A DNA stretch of 64,000 nt from Avena insularis (lineage: Eukaryota > Streptophyta > Magnoliopsida > Poales > Poaceae). The notes beneath the pieces were generated by a model. It made no database searches. It saw only the letters and a list, made by a program, of their open reading frames with translations, and was not told the origin of the DNA. This document shows, piece by piece, positions 34,225-48,300 of the stretch (its first letter is position 1; every line of letters begins with the position of its first letter). Position numbers and translations under genes: made by a program. Location: contig CM042687.1 in NCBI GenBank assembly GCA_023614405.1, positions 68,058,992-68,122,991 of the forward strand, written 5' to 3'.

Positions 34225-37200
34225 TGATACGTCGGAAACTTATCTATAATTTTTGATCCTCCATGATTGTTTAGTTTCTACTTTGCTTTGCTTTGTCTGC
34301 ACTTTGAGGTGTTTTTATATCTTTTCTGGAACTAACCTATTAACAAGTTGACACAGTGCTAGTTGCCTGTTTTCTTCTGTTTTTGGTTCCAGAAAGGCAG
34401 AAAATCAATATTCTCGGAATTGGACGGGACAAAAGCCAAATTCAATATTTTACTGTGAGGGACACGAATCCAGAAGACGAGACGGAGATGCGAACCAGGG
34501 CGGCCAGACCCCCTAGGCGCGGGTGGGACCTGTCATGCGCCTGGGTAGGGTGTAGGGCCCCTGGCCGCCTCCCGGCCTTTCCTCTTTGCCTATAAGGAGC
34601 CCACGATACATAAACCCTAAGTACCCGATCAAAACTCCACGAAACCTTCTGTAGCCACCATCACCGTCGTCCCTAGATCGGGGGGATATGAAGTTCTTCC
34701 CGACACCCTGCCTGAGGGGAGATCATCCCGAAGGCCTTCTCTCCGGTATGATGCGTGAGTAGTTCCACCTTGGACTATGGGTCCATGTAGTAGCTAGATG
34801 GTTGTATCTCCTACTTGGGCTTTCATGTATAGATCTTGTGAGCTCCGTTCATGATCAAGATCTAATCTATTTGTAATCATGCATGTTGTGTTTGCGGGGA
34901 TCCGATGGATATTGAGATTACTATGTCAGATTGATTAATGGTTTTGTCTATTTGATTCTGTCATGTCTGTGTTGTTTGTGATCTTGCATGCTCTCTGTTG
35001 TTCGTAGCTATCTTGCCGAGTAGTTTCTAGTGACTCCAAGAGGGGGTATTTATGCTCGATAGTGGGTTCATGCCTCTATTGAATCAAGGGAAGTGACAGA
35101 AATCTTTAAGGTTGTAGATGTGTTGTTGCCACTAGGGAGAAAAGAACGGTCTCTTTTTCATGGAACAAGTGGATTGTTTACTTTACACACTTTGTGTAAG
35201 ATCCCTCCTTTGTAAAGGAAAGGATCCCTGTGATTGCAATGCAAGTCCCTAGATCAATGCTAGCATCCATAGTTTAAGATGAAGTACACAGATACAAAGG
35301 TCGTTTATTACATTCATTCCAGAGATAAAACATAGTATTTTACAACTTAGGGCCAAGGGCCTAATACAAGAGTTTATGGAATAAGTAAATAAACATAAGT
35401 CCTCATCTTCATGTGCCACAGGCAAGCATGTTGAGTGTAGACTCATGACTCCTATTCATCATCGGAGTAACCTGCAACATCACAAGTTACAGCCACAGTG
35501 GGTCAATACTTTGGAATAGTATTGGCAAGTGATACCTTAGTAAATTTTAAGTGGACTATAGTACTATATGCATTTTGGCTAAGTGTAGCTTGGCTTGCTT
35601 TGCTCAAAATAGGTTTTCCCTATTAGTTGAAATCACTAAGTTTTTCTTTGTCAAAAACTTCCCAAGAAACCACCAATAGACATTGGGGTCCTTCACCCTT
35701 GTTCACCCACAAGTTTTTAACTTAGAAGTTGGAGTGATGAGATTCTTGTAGCTTCCATGTCTTGATGCTCAAGTTGTCCATTGCCATGGACTTGGCTAAG
35801 TACTTAGATTTTCCATCTGCAGAGGTTGTGCACTTTCCCCACCAGACTTGGTTTCCCAAGACAGGACCTTTCAGAAGCCTTTCCTTAGTCAAATGGACGC
35901 GCTCCATCCTATCATTCCCACTACCACCAACTGTCCAAGTCACTAAGTTCTAGCAACCTATATGATCATGGCAGAGCCCATATTGCCAAGTGGTTGCACT
36001 GTAAGCTTTCTCAACACTTGGCCTCCAAATCCCTTTGTGCCTAGGTGGCATACCACAAGTGAGATACACAAGCCAAATCCATGGCCTTGTGTAACCACTC
36101 AACCAAAAACCACCATTCAAGTCCCATTCCACCCAGGAAGTTCATTGACTTAGTTGTTTTATTAAGAAAAGCATGAGTCCCAAAGGACTTAGAATTATTT
36201 CACCATAGCATGTACATACTTTACCAACCCTTGTTTTCTACTAGCTAGGCTAAGCATGGTATAGTAACTTAACTTAGAAAAATTCCCTAGCAATTCTACA
36301 ATTCTACACTACATAGGATTTCCCAACATAGCATTTGGCAAAAGTAGCATGCAAGACTTAGCAAAATAATTCTAATGCTTATTCAAAATAAAGGATGGAA
36401 ATATCATGAAGTATCACTTGCCTTGGTAATGGGGAGAGTAGCACTCTTCACAATCACAGTCACTAGCAAAATCTACACAAAAATTTGTAGCATACAATTA
36501 CACACAATCTATATACAATCAAAAATATGAATGCATGCATGCAAGAATTTACTAAGTGATGATTTTGAAAACTCTACCAAGCAAGTGCATGATACAGAAA
36601 CATAACAAGTCACAAAGTTTGCTAACTAAACTTATTTAGCCCTAAAACAATTTGCTAAACAAAAACTATACTCAAAATTGACCTAAACATGTTTCTGCAT
36701 ACAAAGTCATTTTAACAGATACTATTTGTTAAACACATTGCAGATTCAGAAAGGCCTTGATTCGCTGATTCCAACGGTATAAAGTTTGTAAAATTCTAAC
36801 GTGGGAAACTCAAGTTATAGTCCTTTGAAAATTTGATATAAATCTGATTTGAATTTCTATTTTTGAATCAGCCCTAGCCACGCGTCACGATATTACTGGC
36901 GCGTACCGGTTCACACCGGATCACCCTTCCGCTCCGCAGGATCTAAATAAATCACACGGTCCTGGACGCGTACCTCTTCGCTGATAAGTGATTCTATCCT
37001 GTCGCTTGGATCTAGATCTAACGACGCTCGAGCACGCGACCATGTCCTGGCGGCGCGGGCCGAAGCGGCGGAGCGCTTCTGTCACTTGGCGCTAGCGTTT
37101 CAGGTCGTGCGCGAGAGGGAGAAGGGTCATACCCGGACCGCAGGAGGCTGTTGATGCTCAAGGTGGCGTTGGTTTGCGAAGGGGCGCGCTGATACGGCGA

Positions 37201-38994
37201 GGATTTCTCGTCGGAGTAGAGGCAGACGTCGGCACGGTCAGTCGTCGACATTGGCGAGGTTCCTCGTCGCGCTAAGCCAAGATAAGGGTACCGTTAGATG
37301 CGCACATCGAAGTAGATTCTAGGTGCATAAGTCAGAGGGCAAGGGGCGGTGGCTACTTACGGAGGGAAGTCGCCGGAGTTCGTGCAGAGAATGGTGGCGG
37401 CCGTCGTCGACGTTGCTGGAGCTACGGGTCATGCGAGGTCAAAAGGAAAGTGTCAGTGGGTGCGCAAGGACTCGCTGAACCTGTTAGCATGAATGAGAGA
37501 CAGAGGGGAGCACGGAACTCACCGGAATTCGCCGGCGTAGTCGTCGGAACAGCAGCGGCGTCGTGCGAGTTGTGGGCAGCCTGGTGGCGTGGATGCGAAA
37601 TTGTTTGGGGGGAAATGGTCGCTAGGATGGGGGGATCTTATAGCCCGAGGCTCGACAAGAAACGCTCGCTGCATCAATGCCAATTAAGCTCGCGAAATCA
37701 GTGCAGCAACGGGCAGCGGTGGAGGTCGTGCGCGGAATCAGGGGAAGACGAAGCTGACGTGGAGGAGGCCCGCTTGTCAGCGAAGTGCGCGAAGTGGAGG
37801 TGGGGTCCTGTCGTCAGCGGCTGGGTGGGTGTGCTCGTGCGTGCGGAAGGGAAATAAAATCCCCGGGTGGGCTAGTTGGGCCTGTTCCGTTCCTAGGCTA
37901 GATTGGTGGCGCCTGGCCTTTTTCATTTGTTTGCTTGTTTTCTTTTTCTGATTCGATTTTATGAATAGATTTTCAAATGAAATCAAGTTCAATTTGAATT
38001 CAAATTTTCCTGGGATTTTTGCAGTGAGCAGTAGTCTCCAATATAGGCATAAGATCATGTGGTTGCTTTGCAACAGCTTGGTCAAGCTTGGAGATCAAAA
38101 ATATCAGAGGCTAGGCACTTGGTTTGCAAATTTGAAAAATGGTTTTTTTGGAAACCATTTCCCATTTGAAAAACTTGGTTTAAAATCTACACTTAAACCC
38201 TATGCTCATAGAAGGCAATCAACTTGGTTTATAAACAATCAAACTTTCAAATGGGGATAGCCATTTGATTTAATTCTGCTCACATAAAATCATAGCACCA
38301 TGTGCTTCTGTTTTTCTGAAATGAGTTTGAATTTTTACCTCAAATCTATATGCATGCATGAATGATATGCAAACTTTGAAATTATGATTTTAGGGATGTT
38401 ACACTTTGCTTAAAGCAGTTGTATGTTGCTTGCAACTTAATACTGGAGGGGGTTCAGATGATAACCTAAAGGTCGACTTCTAGTCATATATGTAGTTGGA
38501 TGGAAGTCTATGTATATTGTTGTATTGCCCAATCGAATCTCATAGGATCTTCTTGTCTAGTATTGCATTGTTATGCCTTGCTCAGTTCCTGTCAATTGCC
38601 CCGCTGTAATTTGTTTACCCTTCATGCCATGTTGTTTATCTAAGGAGAGCACCTATAGTGAACTATGGACCCCGGTCCAATCTTTACCATTAACACATCT
38701 TCCACTTTTACTTGTTTACTTGTTGCAAATCATTACCTTCCACACCATACGTTTAATCCTTTGTTACAACAAACCGGTGAGCTTGAAAACCTCACTGATT
38801 CGTTGGGGGCAAAGTCTTGAGTTTGTGTTGTACAGGTCTCCGCGTTGCTTGCAACACCTGTGTGACGTGTCCTTCCTCCTACTGGTTCGATAACCTTGGT
38901 CTCTACCGAGGGAAACTTGTTGTTGTGCTCTTCACACCTTGCTCTTGGGGTTTCTAATGAAGCGTCCCACGACAACACTAGGTTCACGCCATCA
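34225..38994 (+). repeat. 5' LTR of the plus-strand Athila element (interrupted)
   Basis: It starts TGATACGTCGGAAAC and ends CACGCCATCA, directly before the primer-site leader. Net length without the nested solo LTR is 1,556 bp. A TATA-like TATAAGGAGC near 34591 and a leader resembling the 53290-54477 copy support LTR identity. Confidence 0.88.
35195..38403 (-). mobile_element. Solo LTR, long-LTR gypsy family, sister of 22374-25576
   Basis: There is a perfect target duplication ctttg (35190-35194 and 38404-38408). The ends TGTAAGATCCC and GGGATGTTACA are identical to those of 22374-25576, and the length is nearly the same (3,209 bp). It carries CTAAGTACTTAG at 35796-35807 and TCTGCAGA at 35816-35823. 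A GC-rich block spans about 36890-37860. The two copies diverge visibly and inserted independently, at different LTR positions of related Athila elements. Confidence 0.92.
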
Positions 38995-39002
38995 AGATTT
39001 TC

Positions 39003-39015
39003 TGGCGCCGTTGCC
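39003..39015 (+). other. Primer binding site, tRNA-Asp type (plus-strand Athila)
   Basis: It reads TGGCGCCGTTGCC, eight bases after the 5' LTR end. This is the same primer type as in the minus-strand element. Confidence 0.85.
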
Positions 39016-39236
39016 GAGGAGGCTAAGGACGTGTTCACTAGGGGAGTCCTTCACTTCCTTTCTCTTTACTTTGTTTTTAGTTTGCTTAGTTTCTTTTGCT
39101 TGGTTTTGTTTGCCTATTTTCAAAAAACCCAAAAAAATAGTCTAGTTTGGTTTGCTTGCTTTATTAAAAAAGACAAAAAAATTAGTTCCCACTCTAGTTG
39201 CCGGTATGTTATTGCCTTGCTTGGTCATGCCTATCA

Positions 39237-40289
39237 ATGGATTGTTTCTTTGAAACTAGTTCTTATTGGCAAGGTGGGTTCACGGAGGAACAAAAGTATT
39301 ATTATAAGGAACACCGTTTGTCACAAAAAGGGAAACACCTATGGGAACAAATTGATAAGTTGAATACTATTGCTAGAGAGTTACGCTCTACTTATAATGT
39401 TACTTATTGCTTTGATAAAACTTGTTGCTGCAGGAGGTCTAAACACCTACCCTTTCAATATGAGTATAATGATAATGTTACCATATCTTTTTATGTTAAA
39501 GGAAATTATGATTTGATGATGTGGAACAAATTGAAGAATTTATTGCCTTCAAGGGTGCATTTAAACTTGGCAGTTTTCTTGAAAATACTGATGATGCACC
39601 TTATAAACATGAGGTTTTGAGATACTTAATTTTTTCTTTGATAATTACAGGGAAGAAAATAGCTATATTCTTGAATATTTTAATAAGCATTTTCCACAAA
39701 TGGAAGAGACTAATGCCTTGCAGGAGCCTATGGAAGAAGAAATTGTTGAAACTGGAAGCTCATTAGATGAAAAAGAGGGGGGAGTGATGAACAAAAGGAG
39801 GAAGAATGGATTATCTACCCATGCCTACCTTCTAATGAGAGTAACTCTTTATCCCTTATATTATTTGATTGTCCCCCATGCTTACCAAAGGAGGATGAAT
39901 GTTATGTTCATGTGGATCCTTTTGAAATATCTACTTTGGATAAAACTTTTGGAGGTTTTAATCCCACTATTTTTGAGCTTGATAGAAATTATATGTTTGT
40001 AGATCATAAAAATCATGATTTATGTGATATATATATTGTTGAGTTTATCCATGATGCAACTGAAAATTATTATGAGAGAGGAAAGTATGGCTGTAGAATC
40101 TTTCATGGTACTGAAACACCTCTCTTTGTGCTGAAAGTTTTGAAGTTACTCTTGTTCTATATTACTATGCTTGTCACTTTGTTCTTTGTGAATGTATTTG
40201 TGTACAATATTACTATGCATAGAAAGTGGGCTAGATTTAAATGTGTTTTGAATTTGCTTCTTGATGCTCTCTTTGACTTCAATTCATAA
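39237..40289 (+). pseudogene. Unidentified retroelement ORF with C-terminal membrane segment
   Basis: It sits where gag should be, directly after the primer site. The likely start is ATG at 39237. Three frameshifts (near 39520, 39640 and 39780) split one frame of roughly 350 codons. Visible stretches are LSQKGKHLWEQIDKLNTIAR, TYCFDKTCCC (a cysteine cluster), a Glu-rich middle (EEEIVETGSSLDEKEGG), then DPFEISTLDKTFGGF and DRNYMFVDHKNHDLCDIYIV. The end has a long hydrophobic segment, LLLFYITMLVTLFFVNVFVY, before a basic tail (RKWARFK). I see no capsid, zinc-knuckle, protease or polymerase motif. It could be a lineage-specific accessory or an envelope-like protein. The function is unknown. Confidence 0.6.
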
Positions 40290-42327
40290 TTCTTATGTTA
40301 GCATCTTCTCAAGCTATCAAGCCTAACTTAAAGGCGTTAAAGAAAAGTACTTGTTGGGAGATAACCCAAGAGTTTCCTTGAGTCTTGGAAGTTATTACTT
40401 TAGTAATGACCTCTCCTTATCCTTTTTGTTTGCTTTTTGTGCCAAGAATGACCTCTAATGAGAGGGAAGTAAGATTTGGGGAGTTGCTGTCCGGAAACAG
40501 ATTTCTGTCCTCAACCAAAAACATTCGTGAGGAGACTCTATAACTTGGATTGAGCTGAAAATTTACAAATAAATCCCCCAGTATGTTAGCTAACTTTCGT
40601 TAGTTCAAAACCTTTTGATTTGAACAACAGAAGATTTTCGAAAAAATCGGTTTCTACCTGCTGGTATGTTTTGACAGATTTCTACCATTATTTGCATTTG
40701 CTTCTTATTGATTCCTTTTTGAGTTCTCTTTTGGGGAATTGAGATTTTTGAAGGATTTACTACAGTAGCTTGTGTTTTTATTGAAAAGTCTTTCTGTTCC
40801 AAAGCTTTGCTAGAGGTCTAATATCTTTTGAATAAACTAATGTTGCTAATGAAGATTGTGTGAAGTTTTGTATGAAGGAAAAATTTCAGGTGTAGAGAGA
40901 GAATGATGTAATGAGATCAAGAATGGACAAAAGCTCAAGCTTGGGGATGCCACCCCGGTGTCACCCCAAGAAATATCCAAGAGGTAAAAGCGTCAAAGAT
41001 TGGGGATGCCCAAGGCATCCCCTTCTTCATCAATAAAAAGCTCAGGTCTGTCTAGACACTTCGTTTTTATTGTTTCATGCACAGTTGTGTTGTTTTTGGA
41101 GCGTCTTAGTTTTTGTTTGGTTTTCTTAGTTTGTTTAGTTTACTTGAATAAAGTAGTTTGGACCCCCGTTCTCGCTATGTTGTTTTGCAAATAAGTTGCT
41201 TGGTGTTGGAAAGGAGTAGGAAGTTCCTTCTTGAAAGTGCAAGAGGATCTTGCATTGACTGTGACTGAGACTTCAGCATGACATGCTAGTTGTTTTTTTG
41301 ACCTTATTCTTAGTGATTATTGCTATAGCATGTCTTGTTCCAAACAATTGGGATTGTTTAGTGTGCCTTGAAGAAATTATGCGTTGTTTTAGCATGCAAA
41401 AGCATAGTATTGTGGTATTCTCCTTTGATGCTTTGTTTGGGTTGACTTGGCACATGCTCACACCGTGTTATGACTATGACAAGTCACTATATCCTCTATG
41501 ATCATTTAGTCCTTGACTTGTAGTACCACTCTATGCTTTGATTAGTAATGCTTTGTTGCTCTGCATGATTATGGCCATTATGCTCTCTTAGTTGGTTGCT
41601 CCCAGTCTTTTGCTATCCTCCACTTGTATGAGTAAGCTCTACTCATGATTCCAACTCCCAAGAAACCAAGTTATTCCAAAGTGTCCACTATAAACTCCTA
41701 TGCATGGTGTGTTACACCATTCCAACTATATTCTTGTTTTCAGCTATCTTCCAATTAAAAGCTATTTTGTTATCTGAAAACTTAGTGATTAAAGCCCTCA
41801 CAAACTTGATGGCACACTTTATTCTTTGACCCTAATAAACTTGAACCATTGTGTCATCTATGGTGTATATGCTTGCACTTATACGTTGGAATTATCAGAA
41901 CAGTGCTGTCACGGGGAACATTTTCAACATTGCACTTGTACTTTGTACACAGTTGATATCATTCTCTTTTGTCTATGGATGTCACCGGTGTGAAATAAAG
42001 AGGGAACTTGTAAGTCCATGGAGTTTGTATTTTTTGTTAGAGAAACGCCTGGGCCGCTAGCCTAAGTCATGCCTAATCATGGTGGAAACTTGCAGCATCA
42101 CCATAGTGAGCTATCTATGAAGCATCCTCAATAAAAAGCTATGCATATAGTCAATAAAAAGATCGTTGAGATGCTCATTGTCTGCTTGCCTTGTCATTTT
42201 GGTTATGGGATAGCTCTTGTTCCATGTGCAAGGGGTACCCCGTTGGCGGTTCTCTATGATATGCAAATACTTACAGTGACAAGAACTTACAGGTGACTGA
42301 AGTTGAGTAGCATGAGGTGTGGCCCTC

Positions 42328-45300
42328 TGTGGTGACCCAGCATACCACTGCATGTTGTAGTATACTATAGTCGTGGACATGACACTCACGGAGTACCATT
42401 CCGCAAATATTACATCCTCGGAGTGGTACAACAGAAACAAAGCAGGTCCACAACATACATTGTCATTATTACAATCAGAAATTTACATGACGACTTTGTG
42501 ATCCTCCTAGGTCCATATAGGTATTCCGATGACTCAGGGCTAAACTATAATAACTCGGAGAACAGAAGTAAGAAGCAACTAAGGTTTATACGAGATTTAA
42601 TATAGATAGAAGATAGAGATCTATGCTACTGGACTAGATCTCTATATACGCTACATCTATACTTCAGATACGTCGGTCTCCATTCCGTAGATATTTTCGT
42701 AATTGTTCCTTTCGATGCTTCCGGATACTTCTGGTTCTTCATAGTGGAATTCTTCTTGGTCTTCAATTGGATATAGTATTTCCTCTTCCTGACCGTTAAT
42801 ATCTTTAGAATCTAGCAAGGGTTAATAAGATACGTTGAGTACGAGCGTACTTAGCAAGTTCACTAAAAAAGAGTGTTTGATGCACTATATCTATAGCCAA
42901 AGACTATAGGTCGTAGGCAATGCAAGTTTTTGTAAACATTTCTTCAAAGGTTGCTTTTATTCTAAAAAGGTATGTCCATCAGCCTTCATGGGTTTACCAG
43001 AACTTTCATGGAGTTCCTTTCCCATCGCGTTCGCAACTCCTTACCGGAACAGGGAATAACAAGTTATAGTTCTTTCACTCTGCAGAGGTGCGTTACTTTA
43101 CCCATGAGAGATCTTAGCTTTGTTGCACATCCGGGCGTGCATTCTCATTCACACTTCCTTGGTATGAGTCCCAGACTAAGATCCAAGCCAATCACTGTCC
43201 TTCTCCGCGACCCCGCATACACCACAATTGTTGGATGCCCAAACTCAAGGTAGACTTTTCCCCATATAAAATGGCTATACCTTAGTTGGATACACACAGC
43301 AACCATTAACACTAGAAATCTGTATTTTGTAAGCCTAGATCCACGGTAGACTTCCCCCGTATAAAATGGCTATATCCACGATCTGCAACTTACAAATGCC
43401 TAGAACAATGTCCAATGCATGCGGAAGGGAGCCAATCCAGCTGACTTCTCCGTCCCATTCCAAATCTCATGGTTAACGCGTAATATATGACGCAAGAATC
43501 ACTGGCGACGTTGGTTGTCAAGTCCTAGATAATATGTTCCTTTACCATCGGAACTTTCATAGTAGATTATTACCTCATGGTAAATAACCTATAATCACAT
43601 TATTATGAAAATAGTGTTTTCTGACCTTTTTCAAATGCAGGTGATGACAACACTAGATTTGTAAAATACTTTACAGAAAATAATCAAAGTACATGAGCAA
43701 GTGTGAACTTGCCTTGATATAGCGAAGTATTGTTGTCGAATGTCTCGACTTGACCCTGGACCTTGGTTTCTACAAAAGTACCATCATTGCCCGGTAAGGA
43801 CAATGTTTAAAGAAGCAATATGCTGTTATGCATAAGTAATGCTATGCATTTTGTAAAACCTTAAGTAATTCCCCAACATTACATGTGAGTTGGATTTAGA
43901 TGATTTATTTAGGATGTGACTTATCTTTAAGTTTACTTCATAAAGGAGTTTAGTTGTAAGGGTTTTTGGATAACATATAAGACATGAAAGTAAGGTACAA
44001 TTGTAATACAATTCTAAGATTGGGTGATATCATGTAATCATTACAAGGTTTATGTTTTATTTTTCATGGCTTAAAATAAATGGTATGGTGTTTCTTTTGG
44101 AAGTGGCAAAAAGAATAACATTTGAAGAAAATATTATTTATGTTAAGTTAATCAACTCTGAAGATTAATAAGATTAAAGTTATGGTTTAGGATAAGGTTT
44201 AAATGATTTTGAGTCATTACATACCTAGCTTATGATATGTCAGACCAAAGTTAACTATAAATATATAATTGGACTTGGGATATAATATTTATGGCATTAA
44301 CAATAATTATGGTTTTACTTAAGCATGATGGAACTTAGTCTTAAAGACTTAAAGGTAGTATATTTAATATTCATAGATTATACTATAAGATTTTGCTATA
44401 TAAAGAAAATAGGTGAATTTATTTTATAATATATTTAGTGAATACTAAGTTTGTTAATATGATTATATATGAATTGAGATCACTTATTTCCAATTTAAGT
44501 TAATGATCTGCAAGACTAACTTTGTAAATCTTGGACTTATAGTTGATTAAATATTTTAAAGGAATATTATAAAATTGATTGTTTATATTTGGATAGTATC
44601 CTAAATTATAATTATAGGTTAGACTATTTTAGAGTTAAAAGATTGTGTTTTGAACATGATTATTTCTTACTCAGGAAATAATGTTAAATAATTAAGAAAA
44701 CAACTATCTCATTTTAATAATTGAAGATATATGATCTAAGAATTTTAAAATGTTTTTGGAATAATATTTTAATATTATCCTAGTAAGTATTCTTACTTAA
44801 AATCTTAAAATTAAATTTTATTTATCTTTAGTTATTATCTTGATTTTTTTTATAAAATTTCTCAATTATTGAATGTCTTTAAATATTTGTTTTAAGTTTT
44901 ATTTGTAAAATTTTAAGTTAGTATTTTTATTATATAAGAGATTTATTTTTATGTATGAAAGTGATTTTTATTTATTTTTAGGAATTTCTCTGAATTTATT
45001 AAATTTCATTTAGTTATTTAAGGTTGTTAATGTTTATCTGCATTTTCTTAACCTTAAATATATATGATTATATTTTTCTTAGGTAGATATGGTTTTAATA
45101 AACATTTCGATATATTAAATATATTTTTAGGATTTTTCTACATTTTTTTTAGAGATAAAATAGTGTATAGAGTATCTTGGTTATTTCCTTATTTTAGCTT
45201 ATATTATTTTTATCATTAGTTTTATTAGAAGCTGTTTGGTTGGTAATTAGAATGGCCTGGCCCGGCCCAACCAGGTCTAGCTCGGGGTCAACACGACCCC

Positions 45301-48300
45301 GGACCTTCACCCTTCTCGCTCACATCCCCTTCCTGGGACAAAGCCGATCCTACCCTTTGCGACGCCCACTTCGCCGCTCGCCAAATCTCGGCGAACACCG
45401 GTCGCTGGGGCCACCGCCGCCAGCCACCCTAGCTCTGCCCATCCCAGACCTACTCATCCCTCCAATTCGATTTGTGTATGACGCCCTATTGATCTCGCCC
45501 CCTTCAATTATCTGGTTCTAGGGTTCTTATTGCCCATGGATCTAGAGGTTGATTTGTGGTGGTGACCTAGTGATGCGGAGAGGGTCTGGTGGTGGTGTGT
45601 TCGTGGTCGCTAGCCACAGTTGCTTGCGGTGATGAGTTGGTGGTGCTGATTGACGCAGGTTGCAGCTCGGTGCGAGGCTAGCACATGGTGCTCCCTGTGC
45701 CGCTGTGCTGCTACTCGATTTGGGTTTATCTCTGCCTCCTCTTCGACGAGCAGTAGCTTGTCAAAGGTAGGTGATCCTTTACTCACTCCTCCCTCTCAGT
45801 TTTACTCCTGCCACTTTATCTGTGTCCAACCCTAGCTAGGGTTCCTCTCTCTGGTTCCTAAGTACATTACAGTAGCTTTTCTACTGAACCTGACTAGAAG
45901 GTTTGATCCTAAAATTCTACTTATCTGAATTGAGCTAGTGGATGTAATAGGGCTGTGATTACCTTATGATGATGACACTAGCTAATTATGTAGCTAAAAG
46001 CACAAGTGGAGCTAGTGCTTCTAAGTTGAACTGTCACCTAATTTCATCAGAGAAAGTATTGAAACCATTGTTATCACCCTTGGTAGTAGTTATATAAGAT
46101 AAGCTACTCCAATATAAAGGGATGTCTCTGTTTGGATGAAGTTCTCATCTAGAAATGTGTAGTTTTGTTATGGTATTTTCTTTGATCAAGGTATATCCTT
46201 ATTATGTTGTTAACAGGCATATCCTAGTGATGGATCCAATGGTTGATGCTTTATTTAAAGATAGTGGACTTGACTATATTGATCTTATTAAACTGATGGA
46301 ATAGTCTGATAATGAAATGCATGATTCCTAGAAGAAAGATTCTAGGAAAATGATTTGCTTAAATTTATTTATTTAATAGAATGTTAGTTCATGTACTTGC
46401 CAATGATGCCAAGTCTAAGGCTTTACTTGTGTGGCACATGATCATATATAATTGTTGCCTTGCAACCTAGTTGGCTGAATCCCAACTACCATTAATAAGA
46501 TAGTGATCATATGATTCCTAGTTATTTTTAGCTAGGAAAAGGATTATGTGGTGTTATTCTCATGTGCTATGTAGATTCACTAATGAGATATCACTGTGAT
46601 GCCTCCCTTAGGATGGAACACAATGATCTCCATTACTGTATAAGCTAAGCTTGACAAGTAGAGTACGGAAAAAAATATCATTCAGTTTGGATGATCTTGA
46701 TGTAGATTCTAATATGTGATCTTGGTCAATGATGCATAAGGCTGAGACGAATTCTTTCTAAGATAAGAACAGATACTAAGATTTAGAAAGCCTTGTATGT
46801 CTCTATGATGATTTTGCAAAGCAACACTTTGCCATCCTAGGAGTACCACTCAACCTAATCCTCCTAGATATATTCTAGTTGAAGGGTAGGTGGAATTTGT
46901 TGATTTGTAGAGTTCCCCTGGTGTTTCAAGATCTATGTGTGGAATACAAGAATGGTTTCTACAGGATCCAGTGGTTGGTTCTGATGATTTTTACCTGATG
47001 TTGGTGAGTGGCTTATGGCCTATTGTAGATATTCTACTTTCCTTTGATCAGCTGCTGGAACTCCTCCTTGAGCACCTGGATGGCTTTCCCAAGCAACCAG
47101 GGTTCTTGTGATGCAGATGATTCTGTTCTGTTGACAGATCTAATGCTTGTCCTGCTCCTCCTTGCACTCCCTGGCCTTCTCCCTCTTGATCCAGTTACTG
47201 ATCTCTTCTTGGGTTGGTCCTGATCTTCCTCCTCCTTGCTTGTGCTTAGGTATAACTACTTCCTCTTGTGGAGTGGTTTACCCAGATCATACTGCAGTAA
47301 TCTAATGATGTGAAGTTTGTTGTGCTAGCTATTCTGAATTTCTGTAATCTTGTGTTCTTGTTGTTCTAGTGATGTGGAGGAAAAGGAAATGCTAGTAGTT
47401 GTGATACGGCTGTGCTTCTTCATATGTACTTCATGTGCTGTCTATGGTGTTGACAACACAGCGGCTGCATGTGATGTGTGTGTGTGTGTCGCCTGCTTGC
47501 TTGCATATGGGTCCCTCTGAGTTCCAAGTTTCAATGCCAGGATTGTGGATGAGCTCAAATAGGAACTGGAGATATTTTCCTAAAACTTGACTGTTTGCCT
47601 TTTACTATAGAGTGGTGAAACCTGCCCCTATTTACCGATGATGTTGTACTGAGGCCAGATTTGAAATAAGAACAGATACTATTTCATTTGGTGAAACTTG
47701 CCCCTCTTTCTAAATAGGCTCAATGATGAAATGAACAGTGCACCCCACTGTTAGACTGAGAGCAAAATTGTTAACACTAACTCCTTTTTGTTTTTATCTT
47801 ATATTTCTTTGTTTTGCAGGAATAAAGATCATCAAAGTAGATAGAGATTCTAGCTTAGGTTTAAAGCTTCTGTAATCTTCTTATTTAATTGTAATAACAA
47901 TGTAATTCTTATATATTTTAGTGAAGCTTTTTTTTTGTTTATTTGCAACTATTCATCTATGTAATGACTTCTAATTACTTGTATTGATTAAATCTTTGTA
48001 TGATTAAATAAAGATTTCTTATTATTTGTTTTCTGTATTTTACTTTATTCTTATTCTTTTATTGTAAAAGAATAATATAATACTTCATGTATTCTTTTTT
48101 ATAAATAATTCTGTAATTTCCTTGTTGTAATCTTTTCTTTTTATTCCTTTGTTATAAAAGGATAATGTGATATACATATATTCTTTTAATAAAGAACTTT
48201 TCTATTTGTTTCATTAATGTAATTCATTTTCCATTTTCTTTATTCATTTTATTATTATTTTTTATACTATTTTCTTTATTCTTTTATTATGAAAGAACAA

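Noticed and set aside
41000..41501. Small plus-strand frames
   Set aside because: Homologous non-coding sequence occurs in the minus-strand element with different frames, so no conserved coding.
45240..45835. Possible host gene (GC-rich start of a frame after an AT-rich stretch)
   Set aside because: It lies within an insertion bounded by a target duplication and corresponds to the GC-rich block of the other long LTRs; no domain or exon chain was found.
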